Below are positions 21,401-33,291 of a stretch of DNA of 64,000 nucleotides, one piece after another (positions within the stretch are counted from its first letter, which is position 1; each line of letters opens with the position of its first letter). A program made the position numbers and the translations under genes. This DNA is from Rhyacophila brunnea (taxonomy: Eukaryota > Arthropoda > Insecta > Trichoptera > Rhyacophilidae). Location of the stretch: NCBI GenBank assembly GCA_022495005.1, contig JAGYXB010000046.1, forward strand, positions 1-64,000, read 5' to 3'. The notes under the pieces are model-generated. The model was not told the origin of the DNA and made no database searches. It saw only the letters and a list, made by a program, of their open reading frames with translations.

Positions 21401-22536
21401 TAAAGAAAATTAGAACGAACGATGATAATATGTGAAGGTTTGCTATAAACTAAAATAATAATTGTTTAATCTTAGAATCTTGATAATATATTATGGCAGT
21501 GATGGCGGACATATGGCATGCATGCTTCTAGTGGAACGCGAGATGATTTTTCATGGCATGCGAATGTTTTATTTTGAATTGAAAAAAATACCCATAATAT
21601 TGAAGTACTTATATTATAATATTAAAAAATAATGACGACATGGCCATGCGTATTTTCTTCAGTTTTTAATAGTATTTTTACCAATAATATTAATATTACC
21701 AATTGATGCGAAAACGGAAACGACGAAATTCACACATAACGATCGCATTGTATAAAAAATAGCAGGCAAATATTCCTCTAGAATAAGCATTACTTATAAT
21801 ATATTATAATTGCACAGGTCGATCCTGAGGCTATGTCACATAATATTAGTAAATATCGCATTGATCTCACAAAGATATGCATTTGGCTAGAAAATTAATG
21901 AACTTACTATGAGAATTTACTGAATGAATGACATGGAATAATTGAATCTTATGAACTAAATTGTAATACTGAAACTTTTTAATAGCATTCTTGAAAACTA
22001 TTTTTACCCATGAAAAACTGATCGGCTCGTCAGATAGTCGAAAAATAATATTTGGGAAATTTTGGCACGCGTTCGTAAAAAGGTTCGCCAACCCTAATAT
22101 ATTGCAATGTCTAATATCCATCCACCTTGTACGTAAAAGCAAGGGCATGGTTATTATTATTTAAAAAAAAAAAAAAAAGCCGAATAATCAAAGAGATACC
22201 AAAACTAGACATAGATATTAATTTAATTACTGTTGTGATATATAAACAGTCAGTCTCCCCCTACTTTATATAATATACTGTCATCCCATCATCGGCCAAT
22301 GGGGTTATGCATAAAAAATAATTTATGTATCAACACGTCAATTTATGAATCATCCAAAAATTATAGTCGTGAGTAATACGCTTCATAACTTTTGCACTCC
22401 GGCTCTAGGATGAAAATGATGAAATATATTCTAAAAATATTTTTTTGTACATATTATATATTATTATCTATTTATTTATGCATTACTACATATTAATAAT
22501 ATATTAATATACTTAAGTTAATATCATTTGATCGAA
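21401..22536. other. Intron sequence of the small membrane protein gene
   Basis: AT-rich and without coding character. A 93-residue - strand frame at 21867-22148 has no motif and ends beside a run of 16 A (22165-22180). I see no RNA gene. Confidence 0.4.
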
Positions 22537-22950
22537 TTTTACGCGAGGTAATCAGGCAAGTAGGCGTATCAGTGTTGTAAAAAGTACAAAGCTATAAAAA
22601 TTATACTCTACCTATTTTAAGACTAGACGGATATTCCTGTTGCCTTCCAATGGGTAAAACAATTTGAGATCAATGTTAAAAAATTGAAAAAGTACTGGGC
22701 AAAATGAGATAGGTCCCTCAGATGATGGTTACTTAAACCCTGACGGCTAAAATTATTTAACATGGATACATACGTTGCCTACTGATTCTCTGAATACTGG
22801 TTGTCCAAATTCGAAAGAAAAAAATTCCAATCTCTGTTGCTAACGAAGTATACACGACTATTTACATATTCATAGAGTATATCAGGCTTTATAACTTTGC
22901 ACTTTTTTACTGCACTGATACGCCTCTTCGACTGATTACCTCGCATTAAA
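22537..22950. mobile_element. TIR element (MITE) inside an intron
   Basis: The arm at 22537-22602 (GCGAGGTAATCAGGCAAGTA, GGCGTATCAGTG, AAAGCTATAAA) is the inverted copy of the arm at 22881-22950, with a few mismatches over about 60 bp. The interior lacks a transposase. A lone copy of one arm is at 12712-12775. The target duplication was not resolved. Confidence 0.7.
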
Positions 22951-25236
22951 TTAGTACATTATCAAGACTACAAAAATTAACGACTTGTCTCTGCTTAAGT
23001 ATTAAAGAAAAATTATAGAACATTGAAGTTAAACGCCCTCCACCAAAACCCGCCCCGCACCACACTCGGTCTTAGACGAGCGTATTGCGGGACCCTACAA
23101 TTGATGATGTGAAGCTTGAAATTTGTTAATACTTTATTATCAAAATAAATTGCTGGGCGCGGGTTTACACGTCATCCCCGAAGCGTGGCACTGCTCGCGG
23201 CCGTCTGGAGTCTCTAGCGGCTGCCCAACTTTAGTGACATTATTTTCGTAACGAATACACCCGGGAGGTAAAGACAAAGGCATTTATCCATCCTAATAAC
23301 CCGCAACGATAAGAAGCTACCCATTATTAATATCATTTTAACCTTATCTTTTCAGTTCCTTCGTTCTTTTAAATCGATATATTTTTTAATTAAATAATCT
23401 CTTTAAAAATCTTGTGCCGTTACCATAGTTACAGATTATTAAATGAATATAAAATTAAGTATAATATGTTCATTCATAATGTAACTTGAAATATTCACAT
23501 CCGGTGAACATCTCAAAATAGATGCATTTTAGGAGTGAAGTCCCTTACCTAGGCAAAGTGCAACCCTGAAACGAATTGATACAGCTACAACTACAGCGTA
23601 ATGTGGTAGGAAACATAGGAAGGCTAGTATTTATAGTACATTGCAAGATTTGTATTGGACAAATTAATAAGAATACGAGCTAATAAAAACGTCGTAAAAA
23701 TATAGCAAGGTAATAGATTTTTGACATTCATATCGTGAAAAATATTTATCATTTGAAGATTTTGACACTTTCTGAATAAGCCATCGCATCACCTGTTACA
23801 CGGAAAGTGAGTAGGTACGCCACAGAATCCAAGTTCATTAATCTCAAATTGAACAAAGTATACTATCGATTAAATGTAGCTAAAAACGGGGTGAGGGGAG
23901 AAATCGTTATCAAGCAATGCCTAACCTAATTTGCGATTTATTGAGCTACCAAAAGCACAATAAGTATTGAAAACAAACGACAAGTAAATAAATCAGCAAT
24001 TATCTCAGAATGTTTACTTACATGACAGTAGGTATTTGGAAAAACAAAAATATAAAAATATACAGAAAACCCGAATATATTATTATACCCACGTAGGTAG
24101 GTATCTACTTCTAAAAAAAGATGAAGAGATCACGGTCGGAATCAAAACTAAACTTAAATTACAAAGCCCACAAAATGAAAACAACCTTTTTATTATTTTA
24201 ATTATGATTAATGTTTGAGACTTTCACACAGGTAACAACCCAAAAATCTATTATCTAATATAATATAATTTTCATCAGATTATATCAAATTTCCTGTTAA
24301 ATCTAATAAATTGTGATAAATAAAAAGGCATTGAAAAAACTACTATGTACCTACTTAGTTTCATGTTTTAATCGGTCACATAATTCAAAATTGTTCTGAA
24401 GAAGGGTTTAAAACTATAAACTTTTATTTCAAAACCATTATAATGAAATGTTAAATAATGTTGTTTACTTTAAATTTAATATTGTAAGTATCAATATTTC
24501 AGCGTTGATACTATTTCTTTCGAAATTGTGACCCTAAATATGGCATTAAAATCTGATCTTCCTTTAGAAGTAAGCATTAACAGTCTAAATATGACCAAAT
24601 TTTATATTCATACATTAGGATTAGGCCATTAAAGTTAGCTGAAAAAATCACTTTATAACACACATATATACACAATATAATATACGTGCGTTACTATGGA
24701 AATCAATATAAAATGTCAAAATGGCATTTCAATACCTATTCTATAATATTTATTCAGTATTTCTATCAAGTACAATAAAAAGTTTTTATTAATACTTGTA
24801 ATAGAATTGTCAAGTTTATATGATTCAACAGATAATTTAAAAACGTGTTAAGTATATAAAAAGTTCTTTTTATCTTGTAATTATTACTTAATAGTGTTTA
24901 CTAAATCTGCGGAATGATATTTATTGTTGCATTAAACATTTGTGATTTTTAGTTTTAAGTGCGAAAAACAAATATTGGCAGCAGTAGGTATCTAAAAAAA
25001 TAAGTCACACAGGAACACCCTCTAATTTCGTTGCCAGAAGTGTTATGTTGGAAATTAATAACATAAATCAATAATTCCACCTGTGGAGGGAGGCATTTTC
25101 AGAATGTCTGAGGGCGGCACTTTGCCTAGGAACGTGTCAAGTGACACGTCTGGAACGCATCTTAAATTTAGTAGGTAGCGTGGTTGTGGTTAATTACATT
25201 ACCTAGTTGAAAATGCGAAAGATTTATTTATTAGCA
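22951..25236. other. Intronic or intergenic AT-rich sequence
   Basis: A locally GC-richer part at 23040-23260 (GGGTTTACACGTCATCCCC, CTCGCGGCCGTCTGGAG) stands out but has no ORF. The 24660-24900 part is an inverted relative of 48610-48780 (shared GTGCGTTACTATGGAAATC and AAAAAGTTCTTTTTATCTTG), a dispersed repeat probably derived from a hAT element. No gene is supported. Confidence 0.5.
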
Positions 25237-25468
25237 CGAATAATGATTGCTTTATAATAATTATTGACCTAAGAATAAGGTAGTATTTTTTTGAAATGCA
25301 CGCGCGTTAACATCATTTTACTCCCTACTTCAATTATAGTTTGTCAATTTATGGATACGGCCGTATGTTGTAGCTTAACCACTGGGGAATGCCAAAAGAA
25401 AAAGCGTATTTCAAAAAAACACTACCTTATTCTTAGGTCAATAATTATTATAAAGCAATCATTATTCG
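25237..25468. repeat. Foldback element with 64-bp inverted arms
   Basis: The left arm 25237-25300 (CGAATAATGATTGCTTTATA...) and right arm 25404-25468 are inverted copies with about two mismatches, around a spacer of about 100 bp. Transcribed RNA would form a long hairpin. It lies in the large intron of the gene on the - strand. No ORF of note. Confidence 0.8.
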
Positions 25469-26102
25469 TATGATGTTTATCACACTTGAATGGTCAAAGA
25501 CAGAGCTTATAATGAGTATCTTTAGAATTATCTTCAAATGTGTTAATCTTGCCCATTTTTTGAATAATAAAATGCCTAATTCTTGTCAAATTTGGGATCA
25601 CAGAGATTATCAATATAATTTTTTATCGTAAATATTTCACTATCCTAATAATGTCAATATAAATTCGAAAAAATCGAAAATACTAATCTATGTTCTAACT
25701 ATTTAATATAATCAGAAATAAATTAATATTTAAAAAAAAATGGGATAATTTTTCATTCATGAAGAAAGTAAATAAGATAGTCTATTGTTCAGATAATTTC
25801 GAGATCAGTGAAGAGAATAGTTATGTTTATACTATTCTATAATAAATATAATGTTTAAAATAAATATAAAGGATAATAAGGCTTCAAAATTATATAAATA
25901 GATTATCTATAGATAACGTTTAAGGTATGTCCAGGATCATGCTTTGAAAATAGAAAAAAGCTCTATTTTGACCCACGCTGAGCACGTCCGCCCTTAAGTT
26001 TATGGAATAATTCGCCGCTTCTACTAACGAGTAAATAATAAAAATATATAAATATTTTTATAGAACTACACGGTCATTGAGTATAATAATTAAATTACTT
26101 AC
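25469..26102. other. Intron sequence upstream of the small membrane protein exon 2
   Basis: AT-rich, without repeats or ORFs that I can support. It ends at the GTAAGT donor of the start exon (26097-26102 on the - strand). Confidence 0.4.
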
Positions 26103-26135
26103 GCTTTCTTCGAGAGCATCTCCATTCAAGTCCAT
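26103..26135 (-). CDS. Start exon of the small membrane protein gene
   Basis: ATG in an AAAA context begins MDLNGDALEES, followed at once by a consensus GTAAGTAATT donor in phase 0. The next acceptor in the same phase (21398-21400) gives EES|DSEEIY, so the acidic stretch runs through the junction. Few residues support this exon by themselves. Confidence comes from phase agreement with two downstream exons. Confidence 0.52.
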
Positions 26136-26861
26136 TTTTATAGTTATTTAACACTCACTTCTATGTAAGGGAAGTTTGTTTGGTTTTTCACTAATATTAT
26201 CTGTCAGAGAGGTGTTTAACGTTTGAATTTACATAACATACTGACTTATAATCTAAAAACAATATATCTCCGCAATTTTCATTTATTTGATACTAATATG
26301 TAAATGTGTGAATATTTTTCACATAGATACTTCACGCATTAGAGTCAGGGATACGCAACCGGTCATTCACAATCGAGAAAGAATAATTTATAATAGGTTT
26401 GCTTTTAAATCTAAGCTGCATCACAAAGTATTTGCATATTGACCACACCACCATCTGGTGGTGAAAATCATTGTTCATAAGCAGTGTATTTTTTTCTGCG
26501 AGGAATTGTTATGAGCCAATCGCCCAACCATAGACTATAGATACATCAAGACGCCACCCGTTGCATTGCTAAATGAAGCTGCGTGCCATGCGTTTGGTTT
26601 ATGGACGAGCGAACGCATTCGTCCACAAATGTTCGAGACGATAGACCATTTCACTAGTGCTCGCCCAAAGTGCTCGCACTAGACGCGCAGAATTAAAATA
26701 TAATTTTCTATTTTTTTACGTTATATAGTATTTTTAAGCGGTCAAAATGCAACCATTAGGTAAAGATATCCATATTTTAAGTTATTTTAAAGAAACACTA
26801 GGTCACTGATAATATATATAATAATATACAAATAAATTATCACGAACATGTATCAACTTAC
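26136..26861. other. Possible promoter or 5' region between two - strand gene starts
   Basis: The 26440-26700 part is richer in GC than its surroundings and has CpG-containing motifs (CGTTCGTCCAC, AAAGTGCTCGCAC), as seen near insect promoters. No ORF is supported. Confidence 0.35.
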
Positions 26862-26932
26862 CTATGAAACGTAATGCCATCTTCTTGCTCATCAGTACAG
26901 CTACCATATTTTAATACAACACACAGAACCAT
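26862..26932 (-). CDS. Candidate first exon of a THAP-domain protein
   Basis: ATG at 26932 begins MVLCVVLKYGSC, continues TDEQEDGITFHR and ends at AG|GTAAGT. THAP zinc fingers start at the initiator Met with a C2CH ligand set and carry a conserved FFRFP-like motif about 20 residues in. Here MV-x-C...C and ITFHR match that layout and position, and an intron at this point is common. Later exons with the remaining Cys and His were not found, so it may be a gene fragment or a domesticated P-element relative. The 71-bp exon alone is modest evidence. Confidence 0.45.
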
Positions 26933-27380
26933 CTTTCCTACTTAATTAACTAAAAATATTTACCACTGACTTTATGTTTAACACAAAAAATAGCAAATTA
27001 GCAACACGAGCTACGGCGCTACGTCAAGCGATTCACCACGATTTGTCGGCGATAGTTTTGGAAACTAACTTAAACATATGTAAACCTTTTATCTTACTCT
27101 AGCGCGTGTCGCAGAGATTAAAAGGGTGCCGAATACTTTCTCACTCGCACTCATGCATCGTTTTTGTTCAGGCCTTGCGCCCAACCGATTGGGTCCTTGT
27201 ATTGAATCAAATACATAAAAAATATGTTGGCGTCCTATTAATATATAGATACGGTCGCTCTACAAACAAGGCTGACGCTAACTAAAATTTTACGACAAAC
27301 ATTCTTGGCAGTTGTGTTGTTATTATTTTATATTATCAAAACAAACTGTATTGACATATTTCGCAGCAAACAACAAACTT
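26933..27380. other. 5' flank of the THAP-like exon
   Basis: Contains GC-richer short motifs (CTACGGCGCTACGTCAAGC, TAGCGCGTGTCGCAG) consistent with a promoter region, and no gene. Confidence 0.35.
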
Positions 27381-27650
27381 TGTATGTTATATAATACTAA
27401 TTCAGAAACCTTTGCGGGTGTGCATACAACCACCTACCAAAATTTCATCGCAATCGGATGAATGGTATAGGAACGCATACGGGATAGACAGACATTCATT
27501 TTTATATATAAGATATAACCTATACTCTTCGCGAAAGTGCAAGCAATAAGTTGACAAAGGTTTATCGCAATCGGATGAACGGTATGGCAGCGCATAAAAT
27601 ACGAACAAACAAACAAACAAACAAACAAATATTGATTTTTATATATTAGA
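27381..27650 (-). mobile_element. Helitron-like fragment, same family as 47116-48138
   Basis: On the - strand the 5' end reads TCTAATATATAAAAATC after a host A, then a (GTTT)n tract, then CATACCGTTCATCCGATTGC and the later CATTCATCCGATTGCGATG motif, matching 47116-47370. The 3' end with a CTAG terminus was not found, so the copy is truncated or its end has diverged. Confidence 0.65.
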
Positions 27651-28750
27651 TAACTACGTTTATCTGAGTTACCTACCTACATCAAATTACGCCAATTATT
27701 AAAAGGTCATGTGGTAAACGAAATTAGGTACTAACGTAATTGTAGCCTACGTCAGGCTTTAACAAGGCTGACTATATTAGGCCAGGACACGAAGCTGCAA
27801 ATTTTGATCATAGTGCTAGTTGTTGCGTATTCTTCGAAAGCAATTTGGTAAACTGTTTGTAGAAAATTATGATTGTTATAAAATGGTAATACATTAATAA
27901 TTATTAATTTGAATGAAATCGAAAATCTTCATTTACTGCAAAGAGGTTACCGCATTGCATTCGAAGGTAATCAATAACTAGCACTACCACCGTAACTCAC
28001 TATTCAATGTACCGGCTTGACTATAATCGGCTTTAAAACATTTTTTATTTTCCTTTTAATAATTTTTTATATTGATTTTAACTTGAAAAAATACCGTGCT
28101 ATTATGCCAGGTCAACGATGGAAGATTACGAGAAAAAACTTCATTCAGATGGACCAATCCTATCAAGAACTCCACGGGTTTTCCGCTGACAGAAGCCCTG
28201 TGAATCATTAAAATGAATGCTGCCGATGAGCCAAACCCCGACGAAGGCTGGTCGATGGCCAAATCATACGAGTGACGATCTTCAGTCATGAGGTCCCAAC
28301 GAAGAAGATGTAATATACCATTTACTTGAATATTTTTTTGTTTTTAGGGATATTTCAAGGATATCCCCCTACTGTGCGTGACTGGTTACATGTAACTTGA
28401 AATGGTAATGCGTCTAACCAGTATTTCATAAGTATGCCCATTCCATGTAACACAATATACCTAACACATCAACTCAGATAATATGCGAATGCCATAAGCA
28501 CAACAGGTTTGAGGGCCCCTTAAATAATAATTATACATATGCTATAAACCACCAATAAAGTGTCAAAAACACTGCAATATCGAAGTTACTAGGATTCACT
28601 CTGTTGAATTGTTTTGTGCTTCGATTGATTGTTTTACATTCAGAATTCGAAAAATAAGTATGATATTATTAATTGATTCGTACTTTGTGATAAATCGACC
28701 ACTGTATCCGCTTCTGCTTTAGATACAACTGCCACTGAGTATAACCCTAA
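27651..28750. other. AT-rich intergenic stretch
   Basis: Contains 60-80-residue frames (28017-28289) on both strands without motifs. Nothing supported. Confidence 0.4.
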
Positions 28751-29224
28751 GAGGGCTCGCACATCAGAACTCGCCGCATGCGTCTTACGACGAATTCGTC
28801 GATGTGACGTCATCGTAAACCAAGAAACAAACGTTATCAAATGGACCTTCGCAGATTGGCCGATGCAACTGCAACTCTGCGACCCTGCGACCCTGCGACA
28901 TTCGTCTAGTTGCAATGGCCAAAGCGTGCATGTCGATCTCGGGAATGTCGCCTCCGCGCAAGCGCACAGCCTGCGGCCATCGGCCATTTCTGTTTCTGTC
29001 TCTGTCTACACTGTCATTGCTCGCTCATCGCGGTGAGCGTTTGACGTTTGTTCATACAATCAACACAATAAAAATGGCAGACGAGAGACTTCTCTTTTTT
29101 CGTGTTTGACGTTTGCCGCTGGGCAGATGTGCGAGGATGTACGATGCAACATTCGTCGAAAGTCTTAGAACTTTTGATTTATGGCCGTTAGGCACACAAG
29201 GCGCATTGTGATGTGCGAGCCGGC
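28751..29224. mobile_element. Harbinger-like MITE with TAA target duplication
   Basis: The ends GAGGGCTCGCACATCA and, inverted, GCCGGCTCGCACATCA frame 474 bp of GC-richer DNA flanked by TAA at 28748-28750 and 29225-29227. A 3-bp TWA duplication with GC-rich TIRs is typical of PIF/Harbinger. An interior ATGGCAGACGAGAG start could be the remnant of a transposon-encoded protein but soon runs into a stop. Confidence 0.68.
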
Positions 29225-29227
29225 TAA

Positions 29228-31870
29228 GCTGTGCTTTCGACAATTCGAAAATCAATTCAAAGAAATGGGGTACTTAACCGGTAAGTGTGGAATACACCAC
29301 GGGGGTATTAATTTATAGACAAACATTTTTTTTCATCCCTATGAAATATGATTGTACCTATCACTTAACAAGCACATAATATAGAATTAGGTATTCTTTA
29401 ATTTTTTCAACTTTGTTCATTTATTACCAGCTATTTATAACTTCATATTATGTTTATTATGTTAAATTAATAATATATATTTGAAGGTGATCCCTCAGTT
29501 TAATAACTGTCAATAATAAATAGAATTGAACAACCTACCTTTAATAAGTTGTTCTCAGAATAATAATACATTGTTGTGTAAAGAGCAGGACAGTCAGAAT
29601 TAACGCATTTTATTCTTTGAGCACATCCGTTTCTAAGAATCTGTTCTCGAAACAGAGTATATGTACGGTTGCTGTGTGCCTCGGTTAGGTTAGGTTAGTT
29701 AGTACCATCAAAATACATGCATTGACTAGAACTAGACCAAGTACAGTTAGTAAGTCTCAAACATTTCGCATTGAGTTCAATGTTACTCCAGTCGGATAGC
29801 GAGCTCTATTTGAAAAGTACCATTTTCCGTGATGTTCACCGAAGTGAACTATGAAGTCGAAGAGAATGATGAAGAAAAACTGACCAATGACGCTATCTCG
29901 TCTCACTCAATCATTAAACTCGAGCCATTATGTAGCTGTGTCATCAATTTTGATACAGCATTCATAATTCTCAGAAAGAAAATAGTAATTTAACTACGCC
30001 GAATAAAAAGGTTACGCATCCCTGACCGAGTTTAATGAAACGTGAATATAATTGAGAGAGATATTAATTATTCTGGCGTCTTATATTTCAAATTCGTCAA
30101 CACCGAATATCGTTAAATCACTGATCTGAGTATAATATTTAGTAGGAAAGAAGCAGTGATCTCAATAATTCGTCTTATTGTTTTTGTCACCTGGAACATC
30201 TTTTAGAAGATATGAAATAGAAAAATATGAAATATAAATAACGCTTCATGAATAAGTAGCATTTAGTTTATTTATGAGATTTATATTACAATGGTTTTTA
30301 AAAATTACTTTTGCCCGAAGCTTTTTTTAATCGCCCACTTGTTTGATTATTTTACGTGATTTTAGTGAGTTAGAGTTTAGACGATAATCGAATATCAATT
30401 GATAAAATCGATAAATAGTATTAAAAATTAGTTAAATAATATTATAAAACCTGATCATTCCCGGTTGATTTAACTATTTAACCCATTGGCGATCGAGTTT
30501 ATTTTTGTACATAGAATACAAAAATGACTGCCATCAATCAAATATTAATAACTCAAAAAGTATGTGTTTAAACCATTTGATTTTTTGATAGTTTGTAGCT
30601 TAAAATCCGTTACAAGATAATATGAATACAATGAAAATAAATTGTTGGTCTGACATGATGATATGATGATATTAAATCGAACTCTTTGAATAGAAAATAT
30701 GGCTGGAATTGTGGAATAATAAGATCAAAAACGGTTTCTTATTCGCATGTGGTTATTTGTGAACAGGGGCGGCTCTATCTTAAGGGTTCATAGGGACCAT
30801 CCCCACATCATTATCATGTCAAAAATATACTTCCGACATTGTTATCATAATCTACTTACTTAATTACATGATTAAATGAACTATTTAATTTATTTTACCC
30901 ATTTAAACCCGTCGCAATTTTATTGAGATATTTATTATTATTATACAAATAAATAAAGCAATGATTGTAAATTATGTAATAACATAATGATGATTACGCG
31001 GTATTAAAATAATTTATTTAATTAAATACGCTCTATTTCACGGTGATTATGTACAAATTAAAAAAGCTGTGGCGTCTTTTTTTCGTTGACCGGGGTCACT
31101 CAGTCCCATTCTATCGCCGCGGTACAAATCTCGTTCTACAAAGGATGTGAACGCATTAGCGTTAGTATACTCATATCGGTGAGCGAATCAAATCACCCCT
31201 AGGTGAGTAAAAACGCTCGCTGTATGTCGTTGTTCAAAACAGTCTGTCAAGTCTACAAAAGCAATTATTATTATTTAAGTTATTATTTTTAAGCACTCTT
31301 AGATGTGATTAAGTAATGACTCAGATAATCATATTATTTATTCTGAAAAATTACTCATTTCATTTTCGTTAACGCGCGGTTAAGTTTATCCCATATCTCT
31401 CCACACTATAAAATTAAACCATGTTACAACCTCACCCAGAAGGCAGCCCACTTCCCACTATTGTTATGTTCTCTGGTACTACAAGATTCTTGTTTTGTTG
31501 TTGCAATCTCAATCTGTTTACCGAAATAATTAGTGGGTTTTTAAATAAGCAACTATGAATTTATTATTGAAGAATATTTGTTTAGGAAAATTTCATTTCT
31601 TGAAAAAATTATCACTATATTTATATTTCGTAGTTTCCGAAACAGTTGAAGCTGTCGATTAGAAATAGTAAAATAGGTATACTCTGTAGGTACCTACATG
31701 GCTTACAACACACATAGCCACCATATTTTTAAATTATGTTCTCAACTACATATGAGTGTTTCACAAGCAGAGTGAACCAAGTCCATTCTGGTTATTTTTG
31801 AGTAAGCTAGGTTCAAACATAATATTTGAGTATTTCTTATTCTGTAATAATCTCTTTCCAAAAGTCACCC
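29228..31870. other. Intergenic sequence with one orphan hAT end
   Basis: No coding region is supported. A short GGTTAGGTTAGTTAG tract is at 29685. CAGGGGCGGCTCTATC at 30766 matches the TIR of the MITE at 43609-44124, but no partner end was found. Confidence 0.4.
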
Positions 31871-31895
31871 TTCGCCACTGTTATATACACTATAC

Positions 31896-32299
31896 CAGTG
31901 GTTCCCAAAGTTGACTGGGCTCCGACCCATCTAACAAAAATTTCCAATCTTGGGACCCACCTCTTAGCTGTCTTATAGAAAAGAGGGTATACATATTGGT
32001 AATGCTCAGATTCCCTAGGGGCGAGTCGTGGAACTACTTAATGCTGTTTTATTTGTTCTAATTGAAAAAAAAAAAATATTTTTTATAAGTGTTACCAATA
32101 TGAATGAAAGACTGTTGAAATAAGACATATAGACACAACTTAAATAAAAAAAATATTACTTAAGTACCTACACCTGCAAGGTTTTTTTACAAAGGTATTT
32201 CAATGGGAAGGATGTATTTGTTTCTTATTTTTCTTCATTACAGTTTTAGCATCAACTTCAACTTTAGTTACTTTAAATCGCATGAGTTTGATATATCGT
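31896..32299 (-). mobile_element. hAT fragment: inverted copy of the 3' part of the element at 42596-43432
   Basis: Begins with the hAT terminus CAGTGGTTCCCAAAGTTGAC and then matches the reverse complement of about 43034-43432 almost base for base, including ATCAAACTCATGCGATTTAA. Homology stops at about 32296. Only the extreme C-terminal transposase codons are included. Confidence 0.85.
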
Positions 32300-33039
32300 C
32301 TCTACTATCGACGCTACAAAATTATTCAAATTTACTTTGAAAACTAGTCGTCAATTCACAAAACTTATTGGGTACATCTATAGACATTGTTTTACCGCAA
32401 AATTGCCGCATATAGAGTGCGACAAAAAATGCAAAACTTCAATCCAGAAAACTAACCCCAGAGTCTTCATTAAATTCATTAAAATGCATCGTTTGGCACT
32501 GTTTACACGTTGGTGGCATCATCGGTCCTAATTTCTTAATAAATGAGACCGGGGCTCACGTTACGGTTAAAGACGATCATTACCGGATCAATGATTATAT
32601 TTTTGAATATAGGTGACATTGATCCGGACGAGATGTGGTTTCTACAGTATGGGACGTAGTGATATACGGCGACTACAACCATCGACTTATTGAAATTAAT
32701 ATTTGGCGATCAGTTGATTTCGAGAAATGGACTTATCAATAATTGGCTTACAAGGTCATGCGGTGTGGCACTCTATATTATTGAATTTACTAATTATTTA
32801 CATAAGTTTAGTTTAAACTGCAATCCGTGATTAAGAGGTTGTTCAGATCGTCGCAGTATTTATAAAACCATACCAATTATTATAAAACAGTACATGTTTA
32901 TTAATCTAAATCAAAATAGGCACCATAATTGTATTGTAGGTATGTGATCTGTGGGTTGCCCTGCTGTTCCATTTTTTTTTAGAATTTATAATAACCACGT
33001 CCTTACTTTTTCGTACAAGGTGATTGTTAGTAATTTTGG
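32300..33039. other. Intergenic sequence
   Basis: A 64-residue + frame at 32337-32531 shows no motif. No RNA gene or repeat recognised. Confidence 0.35.
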
Positions 33040-33159
33040 AAAATCACAAACACCCAGGCTTTGAGAAAAACACACAAATATTGTGTCCTCACCGGGAATC
33101 GAACCCAGAACTCTCGGGCGGAAGGCCAGCGCCTTACCCACTGTACCACGAGAGCCGCC
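33040..33159 (-). mobile_element. tRNA-derived SINE (head)
   Basis: On the - strand the sequence has an A box (TGGTACAGTGGGTAAGGCGC) and a canonical B box (GGTTCGATTCC), with CTTCCGC at the anticodon loop, resembling a tRNA-Gly-type progenitor. The acceptor ends do not pair into a full stem, and a non-tRNA tail with TTTGTGTGTTTTTC follows. It is therefore a SINE head rather than a working tRNA. Confidence 0.7.
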
Positions 33160-33291
33160 TCCTGCTGTTCCATTGTGTTATTTATGTGTTTTATGTTATA
33201 AAGTAATATGACTGTTTACTATTATTTAATTAGTATGTAAGTAATCGTGCTGTGAATAACAATACCTGCAAACGGCACATTCGATATGGAT

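Noticed and set aside
23040..23260. GC-richer block as an RNA gene or LTR
   Set aside because: No recognisable rRNA/tRNA motif, no terminal repeats and no target duplication could be found.
26744..26760. Start exon on the + strand (ATGCAACCATTAG|GTAAAG)
   Set aside because: Only four codons before a donor-like site, it would overlap the THAP-like exon region, and no partner exon was found.
28640..29255. Overlapping 60-115-residue frames around 28.6-29.3 kb as genes
   Set aside because: They lie in or across the Harbinger-like MITE and are a by-product of its higher GC content.
30766..30800. Complete hAT MITE starting at CAGGGGCGGCTCT
   Set aside because: No inverted partner end or 8-bp duplication was located, so only an orphan end is noted.
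33040..33159. Functional tRNA gene on the - strand
   Set aside because: A and B boxes are good but the acceptor stem does not form, and a SINE-type tail follows.
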